Under the pieces are notes generated by a model. It was not told the origin of the DNA. It worked only from the letters and a program-made list of their open reading frames with translations, and searched no databases. Below, one piece after another: positions 5,147 to 8,039 of a DNA stretch of 8,039 nt. The translations under genes and the position numbers were made by a program. The stretch spans positions 1 to 8,039 of the forward strand of contig JAGRBM010000598.1 in assembly GCA_020434085.1 (NCBI GenBank), given 5' to 3'. The stretch comes from Chrysiogenia bacterium (GTDB taxonomy: Bacteria; JAGRBM01). Positions within the stretch are counted from its first letter, which is position 1. Every line of letters starts with the position of its first letter.

Positions 5147-6165
5147 GCGGGCGACTCCGTCTGCAGCGACACGCGCGCTGCGGCGGCCTGATCGATGAGG
5201 CGCTGGGCAAGCGCGCGGACCGCAGCGGCCGTGTCGGAATCGGGGCGCTCGGTCAGATAGGGCTGGCGTCGCCGAAGGGCGCGGCCCACGTTTTCGTCAT
5301 AGGGAATGGCGCCCCAGGATTCACAGGGAAGCGCAAAGACCTTTCGCACCGCCATGCTCATGGCTTCCGCCAGGTCGGCGTCTTCGTCGTAGCGCACCTG
5401 GTTGGCAATCAGTGAGAGGTGCACCGCCGAGAGCGCTCCTTCAATGGCGCGCGCCAGGCCCGCATTACGGCGGTCGATTTCCTGAAGGAGCTGCACGGGC
5501 GAGCGGGCCTTCGCGCCTCCGCCGGCATACAGGCACTCGGTCACAAGCTGGCGCATCCGCTCGTTGGTGCACTGGCCTGCAACGAATCGGAAGAAGAGCG
5601 TCTTCAAAAACCGGTAGGCGTTTTCCATCGCCGTGGGCTCGGGCGTTGAGAGCACGAGTCCCTGGTCTGCCAGCAGGAAGATGTCGACGATCGAGTACGC
5701 CGAGCCCGCGCCAAGGTCGAGCAGCACGAAATCCACGGGCAGCTCGCGCAGCCGCGAGAGTGCGGCGCGCCGGGCGCTCGTTTTGATGTTGGGGGAGTGC
5801 AGCGGCTCGCGCGCGCCGCACACGACCTGCAGGTTCGGAAGGCTCGTCTGCGAGAGCACCTCTTCCATGGGGCGTCCCTCTTCGAGCTCGACCCAGCCGC
5901 CGGGCGCCGGGCGCTCCACGCTCAGGCAGGTATGCAGGTTCGGGCCGCCGAAATCGGCGTCCACTGCCACAACGCGCTTTCCCGCCTGGGCCAGCGCCCA
6001 GGAGAGCGAGCCCACGAAGAAGCTCTTGCCCACGCCGCCCTTGCCCGAGGCAATGGCGATGACACGCGGGCCGGCACTGGCAGCGGGCACGAGCGGAATG
6101 CTGGGCGCTTCCGCCGTTGTCGCCTGTCCGGTCTGCGGCGCTTTCTTTTTTCTGCGTACGCTCAA
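5143..6165 (-). CDS. MinD/FlhG-like (ParA-superfamily) P-loop ATPase
   Basis: Deviant-Walker P-loop ATPases of this group dimerise on ATP and position cell structures or plasmids. Visible are the deviant Walker A KGGVGKS (42-48, signature Lys42), Walker A' VVAVDADFGGPNLHTC (65-80), and Walker B DFVLLDLGAG with Asp150. NQVR (255-258) fits the adenine-binding Asn. Residues 190-250 hold a long helical insertion (LLQEIDRRNAGLARAIEGAL region) that I associate with a deltaproteobacterial subgroup rather than classical MinD. No clear C-terminal membrane-targeting helix and no flagellar genes nearby, so MinD or FlhG itself is not claimed. The start TTG at 6165 is the furthest upstream possible; it has a G-rich stretch upstream and gives a basic 33-residue tail before the core. 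GTG at 6090 is an alternative. It is 25 bp after the HNH gene and coupled (ATGA) to the J/HTH gene. Confidence 0.9.
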   Translation of the reverse strand: MSVRRKKKAPQTGQATTAEAPSIPLVPAASAGPRVIAIASGKGGVGKSFFVGSLSWALAQAGKRVVAVDADFGGPNLHTCLSVERPAPGGWVELEEGRPMEEVLSQTSLPNLQVVCGAREPLHSPNIKTSARRAALSRLRELPVDFVLLDLGAGSAYSIVDIFLLADQGLVLSTPEPTAMENAYRFLKTLFFRFVAGQCTNERMRQLVTECLYAGGGAKARSPVQLLQEIDRRNAGLARAIEGALSAVHLSLIANQVRYDEDADLAEAMSMAVRKVFALPCESWGAIPYDENVGRALRRRQPYLTERPDSDTAAAVRALAQRLIDQAAAARVSLQTESPA

Positions 6166-6190
6166 AGGACCCCCGCCCCTTGCTCTTGCA

Positions 6191-6796
6191 CTAGTCGAGC
6201 AGCTCGACGTTCCAGTAGGCCGCGTTGACCAGGAACGGTTCCCATTCGCGATAGATGGAAGGCTTGCCGGGCATCAGCAGCGCCGGCGTCCAGTTGGGCT
6301 TGATGGGCTTTTGAATGAGCCGCATCCGCGCCTCGGCCGGGCGCCGCCCGCCCTTCTTTCGGTTGCAGTAGATGCAGCAGCAAACCAGATTCTCCCAGGT
6401 GGTCTTGCCACCCTGCGCGCGCGGAATCACGTGGTCGAGACTCAGCTCCGCAAGGGGCGGACTCTTTCCGCAGTACTGACAACGGCGCCCGTCGCGCGAG
6501 TAGATGTTGTGCCGGTTGAGTTTCATGTCGCGGCGCGGAAGCCGGTTGAAGCCCACCAGCATCATGACCCGTGGCACGCGGATGACGCGGTCGACAAGGC
6601 CGATGCCGTCCTGATGCGCTGCAACCGAGAGGTCGGCCCAGGATTCGAAGTCCAGGGCACGCAGTTGCTCGTCGAGAAGCTTGGCGCTGCCCTGGTAGGC
6701 CATGGTGAAGGCACGCCGCGCGGTGACCACGCTGACGGGCAGATACGATCTGTTGAGGACCAGGACCCTGGCATCCAGTGCTGATGTGCTCGACAC
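6191..6796 (-). CDS. Stand-alone HNH endonuclease-family protein
   Basis: HNH_5-type protein of a widespread single-copy family whose cellular role is not known to me. With the chosen start it has 201 residues. The N-terminal domain (DARVLVLNRSYLPVSVVTARRAF, 8-30) is typical of the family. The HNH core spans about 94-150: NRHNIYSRDGRRCQYCG with Cys106/Cys109, LSLDHVIPRAQGG with Asp121-His122, TTWENLV with Asn136, and CIYCNRKKGG with Cys141/Cys144, which complete a four-Cys zinc site. All expected catalytic and zinc residues are present. I chose GTG at 6796 because GGAG lies 7 nt upstream and homologues begin near DARVLVLN; a GTG at 6853 gives 19 more residues but has no SD. First gene of the cluster, 25 bp before the MinD-like gene. 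No intron, intein or restriction partner is seen, so a homing or restriction role is unlikely. Confidence 0.9.
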   Translation of the reverse strand: MSSTSALDARVLVLNRSYLPVSVVTARRAFTMAYQGSAKLLDEQLRALDFESWADLSVAAHQDGIGLVDRVIRVPRVMMLVGFNRLPRRDMKLNRHNIYSRDGRRCQYCGKSPPLAELSLDHVIPRAQGGKTTWENLVCCCIYCNRKKGGRRPAEARMRLIQKPIKPNWTPALLMPGKPSIYREWEPFLVNAAYWNVELLD

Positions 6797-6907
6797 GGGG
6801 ACACTCCAAACCGGCGATGCGAGCCCTCTCCTGCCCCGATTTGCGCCGGTCACATCCGGGCCGGCGCCTGCGGGGGCATTCCTCTCCTGCCTGTTACTGC
6901 AACTAAA

Positions 6908-6935
6908 ATTATGACACCACCCCTCGTGCTGTCAA
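6908..6935 (-). promoter_or_regulatory. Sigma70-type promoter for the HNH / MinD-like / J-HTH operon
   Basis: On the minus strand a perfect TTGACA (6935-6930) is followed after 16 bp by CATAAT (6913-6908), five of six matches to consensus. TAATTT at 18 bp is an alternative -10. The predicted start of transcription near 6901 leaves about 100 nt of leader before the GTG at 6796. Confidence 0.7.
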
Positions 6936-6987
6936 GGAAATGTCAGGCTTAGGGTCTTGAAATCACAAAGGTTTTCGGTTCTTGTTG

Positions 6988-7005
6988 CTTCCGGCGGACG
7001 GGGCC
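6988..7005. repeat. Imperfect repeat upstream of hemX, copy 1
   Basis: CTTCCGGCGGACGGGGCC shares an exact 11-mer (CCGGCGGACGG) with the copy at 7111-7129. This copy sits within a bulged hairpin (TTCCGGC with GCCGGGAA) followed by A7. Function unknown. Confidence 0.45.
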
Positions 7006-7110
7006 GGGAACAAAAAAAGCCCTCGGGGTGCGACCTGCGTCATACAATCGGGCTGCATCTGTGGGGCAGACTTTGGTATAAGGGCACGCCCCAGCGGGGT
7101 TTCAGGCCCC

Positions 7111-7129
7111 TTCCCGGCGGACGGAGCCC
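7111..7129. repeat. Imperfect repeat upstream of hemX, copy 2
   Basis: CTTCCCGGCGGACGGAGCC, 23 bp before the hemX ATG, is the second copy of the element at 6988-7005. It differs by one inserted C and one G-to-A change. It overlaps the region just before the hemX ribosome-binding site, so it could affect translation. Chance similarity in GC-rich DNA is not excluded. Confidence 0.45.
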
Positions 7130-7151
7130 GCGAAGGATCAAGTAGCGCGCA

Positions 7152-7970
7152 ATGGAACAACTCCTCTATCTTCTGGCCCTGCATGCCTTCCTCGTGGCGG
7201 CGGTTCTCTATGGCGCCTTCGTGGTGCGCGCGCGCGAGGGGCTGCTGCGCTGGGCCGGGTGGTTCTCGCTGGCCGGGTTTGCCCTGGACAGTCTGGGGCT
7301 CATCGACGCCCACGTGAGCGGGGGCAGCGTGCTGGGCGCCGCCGGGATGTTCTATTCGATGATGGCGTGGGCGATCGTAGGCGTCTTCCACGTGCTGGTG
7401 CTCCGCCGCGACGTGCGTGCACTCGGCGTCGTCGCCCTGCCGCTGGCGGTGCTCTTCAACTCACTGGCTCTTCTCGAGGGCGGCGAGTCGGTCACCCCCA
7501 CCGCGCCGCCCATCTGGGTGAGTGTGCACGTGGGCATGACCACCTGGGGCGAGGCGCTCTTCGCGCTGGCCGCAGCGGCGGGCGTGCTCTACGTCTACCA
7601 GGACTACCGGCTTCGCAAGAAACAGATCCACGGCGCGCAGTATCTGCCCGATCTTGAAACGCTCGACGAGCTGGGCATTCGCCTCGTTCGCTACGGCTTT
7701 GTGCTGCTGAGCCTTGGCGTGGGAAGCGGTGTTGCCGCGGCCTATGTCTTCGATCGTCCGCAGATGCTTTCGGATCCGATTTCCATGGTGTTCAAGGCGA
7801 CGTGGGGGCTCTACCTCGCGCTGCTGCTCATCCGCGCTGCCGGCCGCATTGGCGGTCGAAAGAGCGCGCTTCTCAATATCGGCGGCTTTGCCCTGGCCCT
7901 GCTGGCCATGGTGGGCGCCTTCCTGATGGCCGATGGTTCGATCCATATGGCCAGCCACGGCATGGGATAA
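7152..7970 (+). CDS. hemX: HemX/CcsA-type integral membrane protein
   Basis: Members of this group are polytopic membrane proteins next to hemA. B. subtilis HemX lowers the cellular level of HemA, while related CcsA proteins export heme for cytochrome c assembly. The 272 residues match HemX length. I count about eight hydrophobic spans: roughly 3-25, 35-54, 65-85, 90-108, 127-149, 178-199, 212-229 and 240-260. Family-like segments are SVHVGMTTWGEALFALAAAAG with His126, LYVYQDYRLRKKQ, LPDLETLDELGIRLVRYGF, and SDPISMVFKATWGLYLALLL. The Trp-rich WG(T)xWxWD heme-handling motif of true CcsA/CcmF is not present, which favours HemX. The start ATG at 7152 has GAAGGA 13 nt upstream, a rather long spacing. 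The stop lies 10 bp before hemA, so the pair is an operon. Role in heme regulation is inferred from context. Confidence 0.85.
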   Translation: MEQLLYLLALHAFLVAAVLYGAFVVRAREGLLRWAGWFSLAGFALDSLGLIDAHVSGGSVLGAAGMFYSMMAWAIVGVFHVLVLRRDVRALGVVALPLAVLFNSLALLEGGESVTPTAPPIWVSVHVGMTTWGEALFALAAAAGVLYVYQDYRLRKKQIHGAQYLPDLETLDELGIRLVRYGFVLLSLGVGSGVAAAYVFDRPQMLSDPISMVFKATWGLYLALLLIRAAGRIGGRKSALLNIGGFALALLAMVGAFLMADGSIHMASHGMG

Positions 7971-7980
7971 GGGGGGCGCG

Positions 7981-8039
7981 ATGGATCTTGTAGTCGTCGG
8001 CATCTCCCACCGCACCGCGCCCATCGAGCTGCGCGAGCG
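7981..8039 (+). CDS. hemA: Glutamyl-tRNA reductase, first 19 codons only
   Basis: HemA reduces glutamyl-tRNA to glutamate-1-semialdehyde, the first committed step of C5-pathway heme and siroheme synthesis. Only MDLVVVGISHRTAPIELRE is inside the window, but GxSHRTAPxxxRE is the diagnostic N-terminal signature of the family. ATG at 7981 has a G6 run (7971-7976) just upstream as ribosome-binding site. It lies 10 bp after hemX, as in many bacteria. The catalytic Cys lies beyond the edge. Confidence 0.93.
   Translation, partial: MDLVVVGISHRTAPIELRE

Larger units (their letters stand above)
6797..7151. other. 355-bp divergent intergenic region between the HNH operon and hemX
   Basis: No gene is supported here. 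On the minus strand it holds the HNH-operon promoter (6908-6935) and a leader of roughly 100 nt. On the plus strand it holds the hemX upstream region, with two copies of an imperfect repeat (6988-7005, 7111-7129), an A7 run (7012-7018), and short GC hairpins such as GCCCC-AGC-GGGG near 7089-7100. TATAAG (7078-7083) and TACAAT (7044-7049) are -10-like, but neither has a convincing -35. I recognise no known riboswitch. Confidence 0.6.

Noticed and set aside
5633-6784. 383-residue plus-strand frame opposite the MinD-like and HNH genes
   Set aside because: Antisense to two genes whose catalytic motifs are complete; no recognisable domain.
7012-7018. A7 run read as a T7 terminator tail on the minus strand
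   Set aside because: The preceding minus-strand stem is only 3 bp and no minus-strand gene ends here.
7044-7083. TACAAT and TATAAG as hemX promoter -10 elements
   Set aside because: No acceptable -35 at 16-18 bp upstream of either, so I did not call a promoter.
6957-7145. 62-residue plus-strand frame ahead of hemX as a leader peptide
   Set aside because: No SD, no conserved motif, and a composition consistent with non-coding DNA.

Overview
The window is about 8 kb of GC-rich, tightly packed bacterial chromosome. It most resembles a Deltaproteobacteria-type lineage (Desulfobacterota, Myxococcota or relatives). The reasons are the hemX-hemA couplet, a MinD/FlhG-like ATPase translationally coupled to a J-like/RodZ-HTH protein, a stand-alone HNH protein, and a small LAR-A-IVSD type protein. 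This placement is inference; there is no rRNA or marker tree here. Half of the visible starts are GTG or TTG.

Everything from 6796 down to 1 reads on the minus strand. In transcription order: (i) 6796-4319 is a three-gene cluster: HNH protein, MinD-like P-loop ATPase, and a protein with a degenerate J domain plus a C-terminal RodZ-type HTH. It has a good sigma70-type promoter at 6908-6935 and a GC-rich terminator-like hairpin at 4284-4308. (ii) 4244-3777 is a decayed type II toxin-antitoxin locus: an intact ParD-family antitoxin followed by a ParE-family toxin remnant that lacks its N-terminus and carries an in-frame amber stop. (iii) 3610-1 is a housekeeping block: an 88-residue conserved-looking small protein with its own promoter (3643-3671), an RluD-family pseudouridine synthase, a PgeF/YfiH-family protein whose TTG start overlaps the end of rluD, a 322-bp non-coding gap with hairpins and a possible promoter, and the transcription terminator Rho with a long disordered N-terminal extension. 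Rho runs off the left edge.

The plus strand carries the divergent heme block on the right. hemX (a CcsA/HemX-type membrane protein) at 7152-7970 is followed 10 bp later by hemA (glutamyl-tRNA reductase), of which only the first 19 codons are inside the window. The divergent intergenic region (6797-7151) holds the minus-strand promoter and a pair of imperfect repeats.

Most of the window is core-genome material. The parts most worth a second look are the HNH / MinD-like / J-HTH cluster, whose function I cannot assign, and the broken ParDE locus with a surviving antitoxin. I see no CRISPR array, insertion sequence, convincing tRNA or rRNA, or phage genes.
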